The position numbers and the translations under genes are program-made. This document shows positions 16,544-25,201 of a stretch of 45,354 nt of DNA, piece after piece (positions within the stretch are counted from its first letter, which is position 1; each line of letters opens with the position of its first letter). This DNA is from Alicyclobacillus kakegawensis NBRC 103104 (GTDB lineage Bacteria; Bacillota; Bacilli; Alicyclobacillales; Alicyclobacillaceae). The notes beneath the pieces were generated by a model, which saw only the letters and a program-made list of their open reading frames with translations, ran no database searches and was not told the DNA's origin. The stretch spans positions 1 to 45,354 of the forward strand of contig NZ_BCRP01000020.1 in the NCBI RefSeq assembly GCF_001552655.1. The letters run 5' to 3'.

Positions 16544-17296
16544 TCAGGCATCAGGGAATAGATGATAAAATGCTTCATACCGTTCGTCACGGGTTGGGGC
16601 TTGGTTCTGGCCGCGTCTCCGCTGTACCGGGCGTGCCTTGGCGGCCGCCACTTGTTCCCGGCCCTGCTGGCGTTCCCGGTAACTTTCCCGGTAAGCCTCC
16701 AGTTCCTGGCGCGTCCGCACGCGGTGCCGCTGCCAATCGTACAAGATGCGGTCGATGTATTTGAAGCTGAACTTGTTGCCCAGAACCGCTTCGCGCAACG
16801 CCTCCATGACCAGCCATTGCGGGTGCCCGTCTGTATCCAACCAGTGACGAATCTGCTCAAATTCAAACTCTGACAGGGGGCGGCCGAATTCTTGTTCAAA
16901 CAGGCTGAACAAGTCTGTCGGGCCTGCCTGCGGTTGCTTGACCGCCGACTCCCGGCGGCCCCGCAACGCTTGCCATAGCGGGCTCAGGTCATAATAATTG
17001 GTTCGTGTTCCATCTGATTCTAAGCGTTCCCCGATGGACAACAGGTTCCGTTGGACGAGCCGAGCCACCGTGTCCCCGGCCTCCCGAGGGCTCAGGCCAC
17101 AGCGAGCCGCCAGGTCCGCCGGCGTGAGGAATCGTTCTTCCTGCGTCTGTACAGAGGCGATAACCTGCACCAGTACGACAAACTCCGCCGGCGAGAGACC
17201 GAGGTCGCCGCAGCGCCGAATCAGATCGATGGGGACCGCCACAAACGGATGCGCCAAAAAATCGGCGTTATCGGCAGAACGAACAGGAGGTTTCAT
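16544..17296 (-). CDS. dnaD: DnaD-like primosomal replication protein
   Basis: The 250-residue protein matches the DnaD architecture: an N-terminal winged-helix domain (FVAVPIDLIRRCGDLGLSPAEFVVLVQVIA) and a C-terminal DnaD domain (FEQEFGRPLSEFEFEQIRHWLD, then GNKFSFKYIDRILYDW), ending in a basic tail and YEAFYHLFPDA. In B. subtilis DnaD helps load the replicative helicase at oriC and at restarting forks. ATG 17296 is chosen with AAGGA nine bases upstream; a TTG at 17326 overlapping asnS is possible. Downstream of asnS is its conserved place. The nth gene that normally follows in Bacillus is not present. Confidence 0.9.
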   Translation of the reverse strand: MKPPVRSADNADFLAHPFVAVPIDLIRRCGDLGLSPAEFVVLVQVIASVQTQEERFLTPADLAARCGLSPREAGDTVARLVQRNLLSIGERLESDGTRTNYYDLSPLWQALRGRRESAVKQPQAGPTDLFSLFEQEFGRPLSEFEFEQIRHWLDTDGHPQWLVMEALREAVLGNKFSFKYIDRILYDWQRHRVRTRQELEAYRESYRERQQGREQVAAAKARPVQRRRGQNQAPTRDERYEAFYHLFPDA

Positions 17297-17322
17297 GGCG
17301 GACATTCCTTCTTTGGCGGGAC

Positions 17323-18612
17323 TCAAGGATACAAACGGTACAACAGACGCGGGAATGGGATGGCTTCCCGCACGTGCTCAAGTCCGCAGATCCAGGCAAT
17401 CGTCCGTTCCAACCCAAGGCCGAAGCCTGCATGCGGTACCGATCCGTAGCGCCGCAGGTCGAGGTACCAGCCATAGCCGTCCAGCGGCAGGTCATGCTCC
17501 TCAAAGCGTTGCCGCAACAGGTCGTAGTCATGGATGCGTTCACTGCCGCCGATGATCTCCCCATACCCTTCCGGGGCCAGGAGATCGTCGCAGAGCACCA
17601 CTTCCGGTCGCTGCGGGTCCGGTTGCATGTAGAACGCCTTGATTTGCGTTGGATAGCGTTCGATGAACAACGGACGGTCGTACTGCGAAGCCAGCGCCGT
17701 CTCGTGTGGCGCCCCAAAGTCGTCCCCCCATTGGATGTCGTGACCGTGGTCCTGCAGCCAGCGAATGGCCTCGTCATAGGTAAGCCGCGGAAACGGCGGA
17801 CGCACCTGGAGCAGTTTTGACGTATCCCGGCCCAGCACCTCCAATTCGTAGGAACAACACTCCAACACGTGCTGGACGATGTGAGAAACGAACTGTTCCT
17901 GCAACGCCAGATTGTCTTCATGTCGGTAAAACGCCATTTCCGGTTCCACCATCCAGAACTCAATCAGGTGGCGTCGTGTCTTCGATTTCTCCGCGCGAAA
18001 CGTCGGGCCCATGGAGTATACCTTGCCCAGCGCCATCGCCGCGGCCTCGCAGTACATCTGGCCGCTCTGTGTCAGATAGGCCTCCTCATCAAAGTACTGG
18101 GTATGAAACAATTCGGTCGTGTCTTCGCAAGAAGAGGGGGTCAGAATGGGCGGATCCACACGCGTGAAACCTTGTTCATGCAGGAATTCAGAGATGGCCC
18201 GCTCAACTTCGGAGCGGATCTTCAGGATGGCGCGTTGTCGAGGCGTGCGAATCCATAGGTGACGGTGATCAAGGAGAAAGTCCACTCCGTGTTCCTTCAA
18301 GGTAATCGGGTAGTCGGCCGATTCCTGCACCACAGTGACATCCGTGACGGAAAGCTCGTACCCGGATTGGCTGCGCTCGTCTCGACGAACCACTCCAGTC
18401 ACGACAATGGAAGACTCCTGGGTGAGACGTCGGCACCGCTCAAACACCTCGTCTCCCACTTCGCTGCGTACGACCACGCACTGAATCAAGCCCGTTCCAT
18501 CACGGACCTGAAGAAACAGGATTTTCCCGCTGCTGCGTTTATTGTATAGCCACCCTTCCAGGGTGACCGTTTCTCCAACAAAGCTGCCAATTTGGCCAAT
18601 GGTAGTGCGCAT
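17323..18612 (-). CDS. asnS: asparaginyl-tRNA synthetase
   Basis: The 429-residue protein is a class IIb aminoacyl-tRNA synthetase charging tRNA-Asn. The N-terminal OB fold ([26 protein letters not shown]) binds the anticodon; motif 2 lies at [22 protein letters not shown] and motif 3 at [15 protein letters not shown]. The start ATG at 18612 gives the standard family length of about 430 residues; a longer frame to 18741 is not supported. GGAGGG lies upstream, rather far from the start. Its order with dnaD is conserved across Bacillales. The aspB gene found upstream in B. subtilis is absent. Confidence 0.95.
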   Translation of the reverse strand: MRTTIGQIGSFVGETVTLEGWLYNKRSSGKILFLQVRDGTGLIQCVVVRSEVGDEVFERCRRLTQESSIVVTGVVRRDERSQSGYELSVTDVTVVQESADYPITLKEHGVDFLLDHRHLWIRTPRQRAILKIRSEVERAISEFLHEQGFTRVDPPILTPSSCEDTTELFHTQYFDEEAYLTQSGQMYCEAAAMALGKVYSMGPTFRAEKSKTRRHLIEFWMVEPEMAFYRHEDNLALQEQFVSHIVQHVLECCSYELEVLGRDTSKLLQVRPPFPRLTYDEAIRWLQDHGHDIQWGDDFGAPHETALASQYDRPLFIERYPTQIKAFYMQPDPQRPEVVLCDDLLAPEGYGEIIGGSERIHDYDLLRQRFEEHDLPLDGYGWYLDLRRYGSVPHAGFGLGLERTIAWICGLEHVREAIPFPRLLYRLYP

Positions 18613-18661
18613 GCTGACTCCAGTCCCTCCGCTCCGCATGTCCATCAGAAACGATGACTTG

Positions 18662-18670
18662 ATTATAGCA
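18662..18670 (-). promoter_or_regulatory. extended -10 promoter of asnS-dnaD
   Basis: On the minus strand TGCTATAAT (18670-18662) is an exact extended -10 motif, about 50 bases before the asnS start. A TTCACT 19 bases further upstream is a poor -35, as is common with extended -10 promoters. No T-box element was seen in the preceding sequence. Confidence 0.6.
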
Positions 18671-18787
18671 AAAACCGCAGGTCGCCAGTGAACGTCCTCC
18701 ATCGACACCAAACGACCGCCTCCGGCACCTGGAACCCCCAACGGATCTACGCGCCTAAGACGGTCATGGTGTCACTTATTGCCTTCG

Positions 18788-18812
18788 CAAACGGTCGACC
18801 AGCCACCGTTTG
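18788..18812 (-). terminator. hairpin after the FtsH-like gene
   Basis: CAAACGGT (18788-18795) and ACCGTTTG (18805-18812) form a perfect eight-base stem with a nine-base loop immediately downstream of the FtsH-like stop codon. No T-run follows, so termination by this element alone is doubtful. Confidence 0.35.
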
Positions 18813-18820
18813 GCAGCCAG

Positions 18821-20359
18821 CTAGACCCCAATGGTTACGCCGTGGCTGAGTTGCGGGCACACCGCAATTGATTCCTTGGGGGCTGGCAGCGCCTTCTGCA
18901 CGCCGCGCAGCCAGCGCCGGAACTCGTCGCCCCCGATGCTTTCAACCTCCACGATGTGGAACGCAAACTGCGCAATATCCGCCTTGAATGGTGCCAGCAG
19001 GTCCCGGGTGACACGCTCCTGCTCCGCCAGGATATGCCGGACCTCTGTATCCAAGACGGACTCGGGGAGGTGCTCCTCGTCCACGATGCCGATGCGCGAA
19101 AGCCCGCACTTGACCATGGTGCGAGCCAACTGGGAGGCTTGGACAAAGTCGTTTTGAGCCCCGGTGCTGCGGTCTCCGTAGTGGAGTTCTTCCGCCAGGC
19201 ACCCTGCCAGCGCCACGTTGATCTGCTGCAACAAGTGTTCGCGCGTGTACAAATACCGGTCATGCTCGGGAATTTGACGCACAAACCCAAGCGCGTTTCC
19301 GCGTGGAGCAATGGTGATGTGAGAAACCGTACCGGGTTTCATCAATTCGCTGATGATGGCATGCCCCAACTCGTGCACGGCGACCCGGCGCAGCTCGTCT
19401 TCCGTCGGCTTGCGTCCCGTCTTTTCCCCCATCAGCACCTTGTCCACCGCATCCCGAAACATCTCCTGCGAGATTTCGGATTTGTCCTGGCGCAGCGCCA
19501 TGATGGCCGCCTCGTTGACCAAGGCTTCCAACTGGGCTCCAGAGAAGCCGAACGTCTCCCTGGCGATGTGTTCCAGGTCCACATCGGGAGCCAGCGGCTT
19601 CCCTTTGGTCTGGATGCGGAGAATGTGCAGACGCCCGTCCTTGTCCGGTAGGTCCACCTGGATTTGCCGGTCAAACCGCCCTGGCCGCAGGAGAGCCGGA
19701 TCCAGAATGTCCGCTCGGTTTGTCGCGGCCATAACCAGAACCAACGGAGATTGAGTCGTGGACATGCCATCCATCTCGGTCAGCAGCTGATTGAGCGTCT
19801 GATCGTACTCCTGATGGCTGTACTGGCCGCGCCGGCCCCCCAGGACGTCAATCTCGTCGATGAAGATGATGGCACTGTCTTTGTTTTCCTTTTTCGCCAT
19901 GGTGCGAGCTCTGCGGAACAGTTCCCGCACTCGCTGCGCGCCGACGCCCACATACATTTCGACAAACTCCGATCCAGCTGCCGACAAGAACACCGAGTCG
20001 GTGTACGTCGCAGCCGCTTTGGCCATCAACGTCTTGCCGGTGCCCGGCGGTCCTGTCAACAGGATGCCCTTCAAGGGGCGAATGCCAAGGGACTGTATGC
20101 GGTCGCGGTAGCGCAGAAAATCCAGCGCCTCCATGAGCTCCTGCTTCGCGTGTTCCTGGCCGCCGACGTCTGCAAACGTGACCGGATGCTTGACCGGGGC
20201 CTCCCGTGAACTGGCCAGTGGATGGCCGCGGCGTTCCAGGAGCATCCACATGAACACTCCCAACCCAATCAAAAAGATCAGGGGGAGCACATTGATTCGC
20301 AGGTACAACAAGAACAGCGTCAGGGCGATCCCGATGCCTATCAGCCACTCCTTCATCAT
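18821..20359 (-). CDS. compact FtsH-like AAA zinc metalloprotease
   Basis: The 512-residue protein carries the FtsH core: Walker A GPPGTGKT (103-110), Walker B IIFIDEID (164-171), second region of homology ATNRADILDPALLRPGRFDRQ and zinc-protease motif HELGH (329-333), with Asp404 in GAQNDF as third ligand. It should unfold and degrade membrane or cytosolic proteins. It is smaller than canonical FtsH (about 610-640 residues): the two N-terminal spans (residues about 5-20 and 24-41) are joined by only a few residues, so the usual external domain is missing. The motif is HELGH rather than the usual HEAGH. It overlaps the upstream 173-residue membrane protein gene by four bases. It is more likely a paralogue than the housekeeping FtsH, which in Bacillus lies elsewhere, near hprT. 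Confidence 0.88.
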   Translation of the reverse strand: MMKEWLIGIGIALTLFLLYLRINVLPLIFLIGLGVFMWMLLERRGHPLASSREAPVKHPVTFADVGGQEHAKQELMEALDFLRYRDRIQSLGIRPLKGILLTGPPGTGKTLMAKAAATYTDSVFLSAAGSEFVEMYVGVGAQRVRELFRRARTMAKKENKDSAIIFIDEIDVLGGRRGQYSHQEYDQTLNQLLTEMDGMSTTQSPLVLVMAATNRADILDPALLRPGRFDRQIQVDLPDKDGRLHILRIQTKGKPLAPDVDLEHIARETFGFSGAQLEALVNEAAIMALRQDKSEISQEMFRDAVDKVLMGEKTGRKPTEDELRRVAVHELGHAIISELMKPGTVSHITIAPRGNALGFVRQIPEHDRYLYTREHLLQQINVALAGCLAEELHYGDRSTGAQNDFVQASQLARTMVKCGLSRIGIVDEEHLPESVLDTEVRHILAEQERVTRDLLAPFKADIAQFAFHIVEVESIGGDEFRRWLRGVQKALPAPKESIAVCPQLSHGVTIGV

Positions 20360-20877
20360 GACACCGCACCCCCTTGCCGCGTGGTATATTTAAACACGTC
20401 ATAGAGATGATGCTTCCCATCATCCATTTGCACGTAGACGTACGTTTTGTCCATCGTGATGACGGCCTGAATCCCGTCTTTGGCTGCCTGCTTTTCCACG
20501 GCCGCAATCATTTCTGTGTAGTTTCCCTTGGCCAAGCCCTCAAGCAGGGCGGGCGTGAGCTTTTGATATTCCTTGACCAAACGCGCATCGCGCGTATCCG
20601 CAATGGATATCGAAACGCTGCTGCCCAGCGATTGGGAGACCTGATCGTAGATCTTCTGATAGGTTGTCTCCAAATCATCGACGTCACCCAGTTGGATGCG
20701 CACCGTGGTCGGCTGACCACTCTGCACCACAGCTGAGCGAACACCGGAGATCCTGGACAGATGGCTTTCCAGCGGTCCAATCATGTTGAAGTGAAGGTAC
20801 GCTTGCCAACCGCCGAAGAGGATGGCGAGCGTGATGACGGCGATGAAGATGATTGGCACGAGGCGTACTCGCGACAC
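20356..20877 (-). CDS. membrane-anchored protein, probable partner of the FtsH-like protease
   Basis: The 173-residue protein has one N-terminal span (VPIIFIAVITLAILFGGWQAYLHF) with the remainder outside the cytoplasm, according to the positive-inside rule. The external part alternates helical and strand-like segments (SAVVQSGQPTTVRIQLGDVDDLETTYQKIYDQV; MDKTYVYVQMDDGKHHLYDVFKYTT). No family was recognised. It overlaps the FtsH-like gene by four bases (ATGA), so the two are co-translated. An attractive inference is that it supplies the external domain that the compact protease lacks, similar in logic to HflK/HflC with FtsH. The start is GTG at 20877 close behind GAGG. Confidence 0.75.
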   Translation of the reverse strand: MSRVRLVPIIFIAVITLAILFGGWQAYLHFNMIGPLESHLSRISGVRSAVVQSGQPTTVRIQLGDVDDLETTYQKIYDQVSQSLGSSVSISIADTRDARLVKEYQKLTPALLEGLAKGNYTEMIAAVEKQAAKDGIQAVITMDKTYVYVQMDDGKHHLYDVFKYTTRQGGAVS

Positions 20878-20954
20878 CTACCTCGCCCCTTTCCGAACCA
20901 CCAGCCGGGCTTGCCTGCAGATGGGAACCGAACCGGACTGGTACATGCTGAGTA

Positions 20955-20960
20955 TACCAC
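20955..20960 (-). promoter_or_regulatory. candidate promoter of the membrane protein / FtsH-like pair
   Basis: On the minus strand a TGGTATACT string, an extended -10, lies about 80 bases before the 173-residue protein gene. The nearest -35-like string, TTGTCA, is 21 bases away, too far for a standard promoter. The pair may thus be transcribed separately from the ypmB gene upstream. Confidence 0.4.
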
Positions 20961-20971
20961 GCAAACCCATG

Positions 20972-21484
20972 TTATGTTGACAACACATATTGCCATAGGC
21001 GTTTGCCGTTTACAGCGTCATAAAAAATGTACTCCGATCGCCCACTGTTCCGCTGTCTTCCGTAGACTTCCCAAACCACATGACGGCTGGCTGGCAGTGT
21101 CTTCGCCAAGGAGGATGGAACGTACGCAGGCTCCGCGTCAATAGGCGTGACGCCAGCACGCTCCGCCAGCTGTTCCACCTTGCTCTTGGCCAACACTTGC
21201 GAAGCCGGGACTGCGTAGGCGCGGCGAGGATTGTCCGTCACAAACGTGTACCACGACCGTCCGAACATGTCGCGCCCGTAAAACACTTCCTGGACGCCTG
21301 CGCCTGTGGAGAGTGCATGGCCTTCGATGCGCTCCAGCGGAGAATGATTGAGGGCGTATTGGGCGGCAGACTGTTCGACATCCCACTCCTCGCGGACTTC
21401 GTTCCACAGGGTCATGCCTATGCCTATAAGTGCCATCAAGACGATGAGGGTACCTGTAATCACCCATATCTTACTCGCGTTCAT
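20972..21484 (-). CDS. ypmB: YpmB-like membrane-anchored protein
   Basis: The 170-residue protein has a single N-terminal span (IWVITGTLIVLMALIGIGMTLW) and an extracellular PepSY-like region in which short motifs recur (ALNHSPLERIEGHALSTG, VFYGRDMFGRSWYTFV, EYIFYDAVNGKRLWQYVLST). This matches YpmB of B. subtilis, a DUF5590-type protein of unknown function, in length, topology and location. It begins four bases after the stop of the SurE-YpmA gene, without a strong ribosome site, so it is probably translated by coupling. In Bacillus ypmB also directly follows ypmA. Confidence 0.75.
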   Translation of the reverse strand: MNASKIWVITGTLIVLMALIGIGMTLWNEVREEWDVEQSAAQYALNHSPLERIEGHALSTGAGVQEVFYGRDMFGRSWYTFVTDNPRRAYAVPASQVLAKSKVEQLAERAGVTPIDAEPAYVPSSLAKTLPASRHVVWEVYGRQRNSGRSEYIFYDAVNGKRLWQYVLST

Positions 21485-21488
21485 CTGT

Positions 21489-22466
21489 TCACGCCCGATA
21501 CAACGTTAAAATCATTTTATCCGGTTGCTGTTTGTCTAACGACAGGCCAAAGATGACATCCTTATTCTTTAGGTTGCGGTTCAAGAAATCGACCAATTGA
21601 TACAAATCATCGGTTCGTGTACAGGCGTGCGTACCGATGACGACACGCTCGTGCGCCCCGGCCGCCCGTGCGCCCACAGGCGGGGGGCTCGCGCTTGAAC
21701 CTATCGCATCATCTGCAAAATACAACTTTAGACTATCAATGATCTGGTGATTTGTAAAATGGTAGCGCAGCGGCGTCACGCTCACCTCGCCGCGCCGTAC
21801 GGCCGCGACATCCGTCTCTTCTCCTCCCGGCTCCTGCAACTCCTCGCCCGTATAGCGGTAGCCTGTCCGCTCCCCGTTCTCATCCGCGACCACAAAGGAA
21901 TCGCGAAAACCGCGGACACCCAACTGAGTCACGGCGATCTTGGTGTCCGCATGGACGTTCGGCGGGAAGTTCACGCTCAAAAACGTATCCGCGGGCCATG
22001 CGAATCCATCCAAATCCCTTATGATCTGCAGCGCCTTTGCCGCCGCCTCCGCAAACGGAAACGGCGGTCCGTCTAGAGACAGCGCCACGGCCGGGATGCC
22101 TTGTACGGCCGCTTCTCCCGCAGCGGCGACCGTACCCGAGTAGAGGACGTCGGTGGCGAGATTGGGGCCCTGGTTAATCCCTGAGACAACCAGGTCGAAC
22201 GGAGTTTGTGCGGCCAACTCGGCTATGGCCCATTTCACGCAGTCCACCGGCGTGCCGGCGACCGCGTATGCCGCTTGAACCCCGGGGATGGACAGACTCT
22301 GCCGCTCTGTCCAGATGGTTGCGTGCAGAGACATGGCGTGGCTGGATGCCGAGCGTTGACCATCGGGCGCCACCACGGTGACCTCCCCCAGGTCGGCCAA
22401 CGCCTGTGCGAGCGCGCGGATCCCCGGCGCTTGGATACCATCGTCGTTGCAAACCAGTATGCGCAT
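21489..22466 (-). CDS. surE: fusion of SurE 5'-nucleotidase and YpmA
   Basis: Residues 1 to about 250 are SurE, a metal-dependent phosphatase acting on nucleoside 5'-monophosphates: the motifs MRILVCNDDG, RSASSHAMSL, GTPVDCVK and SGINQGPN are intact. The tail of SurE (SVTPLRYHFTNH) is followed by a Pro/Ala/Gly-rich linker, and residues 274-325 (HACTRTDDLYQLVDFLNRNLKNKD to LTLYRA) match YpmA, a stand-alone protein of about 56 residues in B. subtilis (DUF4264). The frame is continuous with no frameshift. An internal GTG in the linker has no ribosome site. Because ypmB follows at once, the YpmA half sits exactly where ypmA belongs, so surE was probably fused to it. Confidence 0.88.
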   Translation of the reverse strand: MRILVCNDDGIQAPGIRALAQALADLGEVTVVAPDGQRSASSHAMSLHATIWTERQSLSIPGVQAAYAVAGTPVDCVKWAIAELAAQTPFDLVVSGINQGPNLATDVLYSGTVAAAGEAAVQGIPAVALSLDGPPFPFAEAAAKALQIIRDLDGFAWPADTFLSVNFPPNVHADTKIAVTQLGVRGFRDSFVVADENGERTGYRYTGEELQEPGGEETDVAAVRRGEVSVTPLRYHFTNHQIIDSLKLYFADDAIGSSASPPPVGARAAGAHERVVIGTHACTRTDDLYQLVDFLNRNLKNKDVIFGLSLDKQQPDKMILTLYRA

Positions 22467-22595
22467 GAGTTGTCTCCTCTCCTGCCAGCTTTCTCGTCAC
22501 ATACGTCCAAACCCCTCGCTCATACTAGGGGCACGTGCCACACAAGCGGACCGTCGACAACACCGCCTGGTCATGCGCCAAGAGGAGGGTGCTGA

Positions 22596-22778
22596 ATGCC
22601 AAAACGCCAGAACCTGGATAAACGGCCGCGCGGGAACCCACCCTCGCGGCCTGCCGAGAATATCCGCTGGTGGCTGGAGGCGATTTTGGACTCAGACGAA
22701 GCAGACCCTTTGCAAACGATGCGTTCCTTGCGAGCGACGTTGTCCCAGGATGGACAGGCCTGTCCGAGGGTCCGCTGA
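22596..22778 (+). CDS. small hypothetical protein
   Basis: A 60-residue protein starts at ATG 22596 with an excellent AGGAGG seven bases upstream. It is polar and basic at the N-terminus (MPKRQNLDKRPRGNPPSRPAE) with a short amphipathic part (NIRWWLEAILDSDEADPLQTM). No signal peptide or membrane span and no family were recognised. It is the only plus-strand gene between surE and mtaD and lies convergent to mtaD. The ribosome site is the main argument that it is real; no clear promoter was seen in the 22467-22595 gap. Confidence 0.55.
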   Translation: MPKRQNLDKRPRGNPPSRPAENIRWWLEAILDSDEADPLQTMRSLRATLSQDGQACPRVR

Positions 22779-22799
22779 TGGTCACCGCAGCGGTTGGAT

Positions 22800-24128
22800 T
22801 CACTGTGCTTTCAAGTGTGCTTCGAGGCTCCGGGCTTCATACCGAATGCGCTCGACATCGAGCGTCAAGGGTTCGCGGTTGGACAATAGTTGCCGCCCGG
22901 CCACAAACACGTCGGTCACGTCGTCCGCTCCCGCTGCGTAGACGACATTGGAAAGCCAATCGTAGTTCGGCACGAAGTGTGGGCTGTCCAAGTCCAACAG
23001 GGTGATGTCGGCCCACGCCCCGACCGTCAGTGTACCGTGCCCAGCCGGCAAGAACGCACACTTGGCGCCCTCCTCGGTCGCCATGCGAAAGGCGGCCGGG
23101 GCGGGCACCGCCGTTGCATCCATCGTTACGCCTTTATGCAGAGTGGCCGCCAACCGCATCTCCTCAAACATGTCCAGATTGTTGTTGCTCGCGGCTCCAT
23201 CTGTACCCAATCCCACGACAATGCCCTTTTCAAGCATGCGGGCCACAGGCGCAACTCCGGAGCCCAGTTTGAGGTTGCTTTGCGGGCTGTGCGCGACGTG
23301 CACCCCTCGCGCGGCCAGAATGTCCATATCGTCTTCATTCACGTGCACACAGTGGGCCGCTAACACCGGGTGTTGCAAGAGACCGCACGCCTCGACCTGG
23401 GCAATCGGGGTTTTCCCATAGGTTTGCAGGCTTTGCTCCACCTCGCCCCGGGTTTCGGACAGGTGAATTTGCAGCGGTACCCCGAGTTCCCCTGCGAGAT
23501 CGGCGATTTCGCGCAAATAGTCAGGCGGACACGTGTATGGGGCGTGCGGCCCCAGAGTGACCACAAGGCGGCTGCTGGCCTCTTTCCACTGATTCACGAA
23601 CGATCGCGAATTCGCCACGCCCGCCGCGCGTCCGGAGTCGTCCAGTCCCACGATGCCCCAGCTCAGCACGCCGCGCATTCCGCTTTCCAGAAGCGCCTGG
23701 GCTGCGTCGTGCATCTGGAAGTACATGTCGGTGTAGCAGGTCGTGCCTGAGCGAATCATTTCCCAACAGGCCAGCTGGGTTCCCCAGTAAATCGCTCGCC
23801 GGGTCAGCTTCGCTTCCATGGGGTACACCTTTTCTTCCAACCAACGCATCAGCGGCAGGTCGTCTCCAGCCCCGCGGAGCAGGGTCATCGCCGCGTGCCC
23901 GTGTGTGTTTACAAGGCCCGGTATGGCCACGGTGCGGGGGCGGCGTATGTACTGTACCCCCGCCTTCCCATGCTCGAAGTCTGTCCTTGCCCCGTCGGCG
24001 GATGCCGCTACCTGTGTCAGCGGCGCCACCGCTTGGATAGTGCCGTCTTCGATGACGATGCGTACAGGCTCGCTGTACACCTCTTGCGCTGAGCACACAG
24101 CCGCACCCACTTCAAGAATGGTTTTCAT
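22800..24128 (-). CDS. mtaD: 5-methylthioadenosine/S-adenosylhomocysteine deaminase
   Basis: The 442-residue protein is an amidohydrolase of the TrzN/MtaD class that deaminates methylthioadenosine and adenosylhomocysteine. Metal-binding motifs are in place: NTHGHAAMTLLRG (HxH), QIHLSETRGE, AAHCVHV, and VGLGTDGAASNNNLDMFEEM with the catalytic Asp. Length is normal for the family. The gene begins inside the last 17 bases of mtnA, so it forms the third gene of a methylthioadenosine salvage operon. The other two encode a phosphorylase and an isomerase, providing two alternative fates for methylthioadenosine. Confidence 0.88.
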   Translation of the reverse strand: MKTILEVGAAVCSAQEVYSEPVRIVIEDGTIQAVAPLTQVAASADGARTDFEHGKAGVQYIRRPRTVAIPGLVNTHGHAAMTLLRGAGDDLPLMRWLEEKVYPMEAKLTRRAIYWGTQLACWEMIRSGTTCYTDMYFQMHDAAQALLESGMRGVLSWGIVGLDDSGRAAGVANSRSFVNQWKEASSRLVVTLGPHAPYTCPPDYLREIADLAGELGVPLQIHLSETRGEVEQSLQTYGKTPIAQVEACGLLQHPVLAAHCVHVNEDDMDILAARGVHVAHSPQSNLKLGSGVAPVARMLEKGIVVGLGTDGAASNNNLDMFEEMRLAATLHKGVTMDATAVPAPAAFRMATEEGAKCAFLPAGHGTLTVGAWADITLLDLDSPHFVPNYDWLSNVVYAAGADDVTDVFVAGRQLLSNREPLTLDVERIRYEARSLEAHLKAQ

Positions 24129-25200
24129 GCAGCCCTCTCCCGTCCTTCGCTCCCGTTTTGGCCGTTCCTGTCGAAATGGCGGCGGCTATCCGCTGCGCGT
24201 TGGGATGTCGGATAACCCCTCGTTCGCAAATGATACCCGTGATCAACCCGTGAGGGGTAACATCGAAGGCTGGATTCGCAGCGGAGGTGCCCTCCGGAGC
24301 CACCCGCAACCCGTGAAAGTGTGTGACCTCCTCGCTTCCCCGGTGTTCAATCGGGATCTGCGATCCGGTCGCCACATCGAGGTCAAAGGTGGATACCGGC
24401 GCGGCCACATAGAATGGTACGTGGTGGTAGGCGGCCAGCACTGCCAACCCGTAGGTCCCGATTTTGTTCGCGGTGTCGCCGTTGGCCGCAATCCGGTCGG
24501 CTCCCACCACCACCGCGTCAATGGCACCTTGCTGCATGAAGTAGGCGGCCATGCTGTCCGTGATCAGGGTATGGGGTATGCCCTCTTGATCCAATTCGTA
24601 GGCGGTCAAGCGCGCCCCTTGCAAATACGGGCGTGTCTCATCCACGTAGACGCGAGCCACCTGACCCCGCTCGTGCAGTGTGCGGACGATACCGAGCGCC
24701 GTGCCGTAGCCCGTGGTCGCCAGCGCACCCGTGTTGCAGTGGGTGAGCAGCGTCACCCGCGCTGCCTGCGGGAACAAATCCGCTCCGTGGCGTCCAATGG
24801 CGCGATTGATGCGCAGATCTTCTTCCGCCATGCGGTTGGCTTCATCGGTGAGCGCCTGCTGCAGAGCGCTCAGGCTGGCACCGTCCCACTTCTGTACAAC
24901 CTCGCGCATGCGTTGCGTCGCAAAGAACAAATTGACGGCGGTGGGGCGGGTTTGTTCCATCGTCTGCAGCACCTGCTCCAGTTGTGCTCGGGCGTCGTCG
25001 CCGCTCGTCAGCCGCATGGCGGCCAACACGGTTCCGTAGGCTGCGGCCGCGGCAATGGCAGGCGCTCCGCGCACCTTCATGGCGGTGATGGCCTCGGCCA
25101 CCTCGTCAGCGTCCGAGTATTCCTCCCACACCGTCTGGTGAGGGAGCCGGCGTTGGTCCAGCAGGCGCAGTGTACGCCCGGTCCATTCCAGTGCGTTCAG
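24112..25200 (-). CDS. mtnA: methylthioribose-1-phosphate isomerase with CTG start
   Basis: MtnA converts 5-methylthioribose 1-phosphate to methylthioribulose 1-phosphate in methionine salvage. The conserved body is complete: MKVRGAPAIAAAAAYG, THCNTGALATTGYGTALG, VDETRPYLQGARLTAYEL, DSMAAYFM, VVVGADRIAANGDTANKIGTYGLA. The first ordinary start codon in frame is a GTG at 25131, but the 23 codons before it encode the family N-terminus (LNALEWTGRTLRLLDQRRLP). Between them and an upstream in-frame TAA there is no ATG, GTG or TTG. A CTG at 25200 lies nine bases after AGGAGG, so initiation at CTG is the best explanation. The CTG begins two bases past the mtnP stop. The protein would be 362 residues. 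Confidence 0.88.
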   Translation of the reverse strand: MNALEWTGRTLRLLDQRRLPHQTVWEEYSDADEVAEAITAMKVRGAPAIAAAAAYGTVLAAMRLTSGDDARAQLEQVLQTMEQTRPTAVNLFFATQRMREVVQKWDGASLSALQQALTDEANRMAEEDLRINRAIGRHGADLFPQAARVTLLTHCNTGALATTGYGTALGIVRTLHERGQVARVYVDETRPYLQGARLTAYELDQEGIPHTLITDSMAAYFMQQGAIDAVVVGADRIAANGDTANKIGTYGLAVLAAYHHVPFYVAAPVSTFDLDVATGSQIPIEHRGSEEVTHFHGLRVAPEGTSAANPAFDVTPHGLITGIICERGVIRHPNAQRIAAAISTGTAKTGAKDGRGLHENHS

Positions 25201-25201
25201 C

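Noticed and set aside
18613-18820. T-box leader upstream of asnS
   Set aside because: No TGGnACCGCG-type T-box sequence or typical specifier stems; the region is explained by an extended -10 promoter and a terminator-like hairpin.
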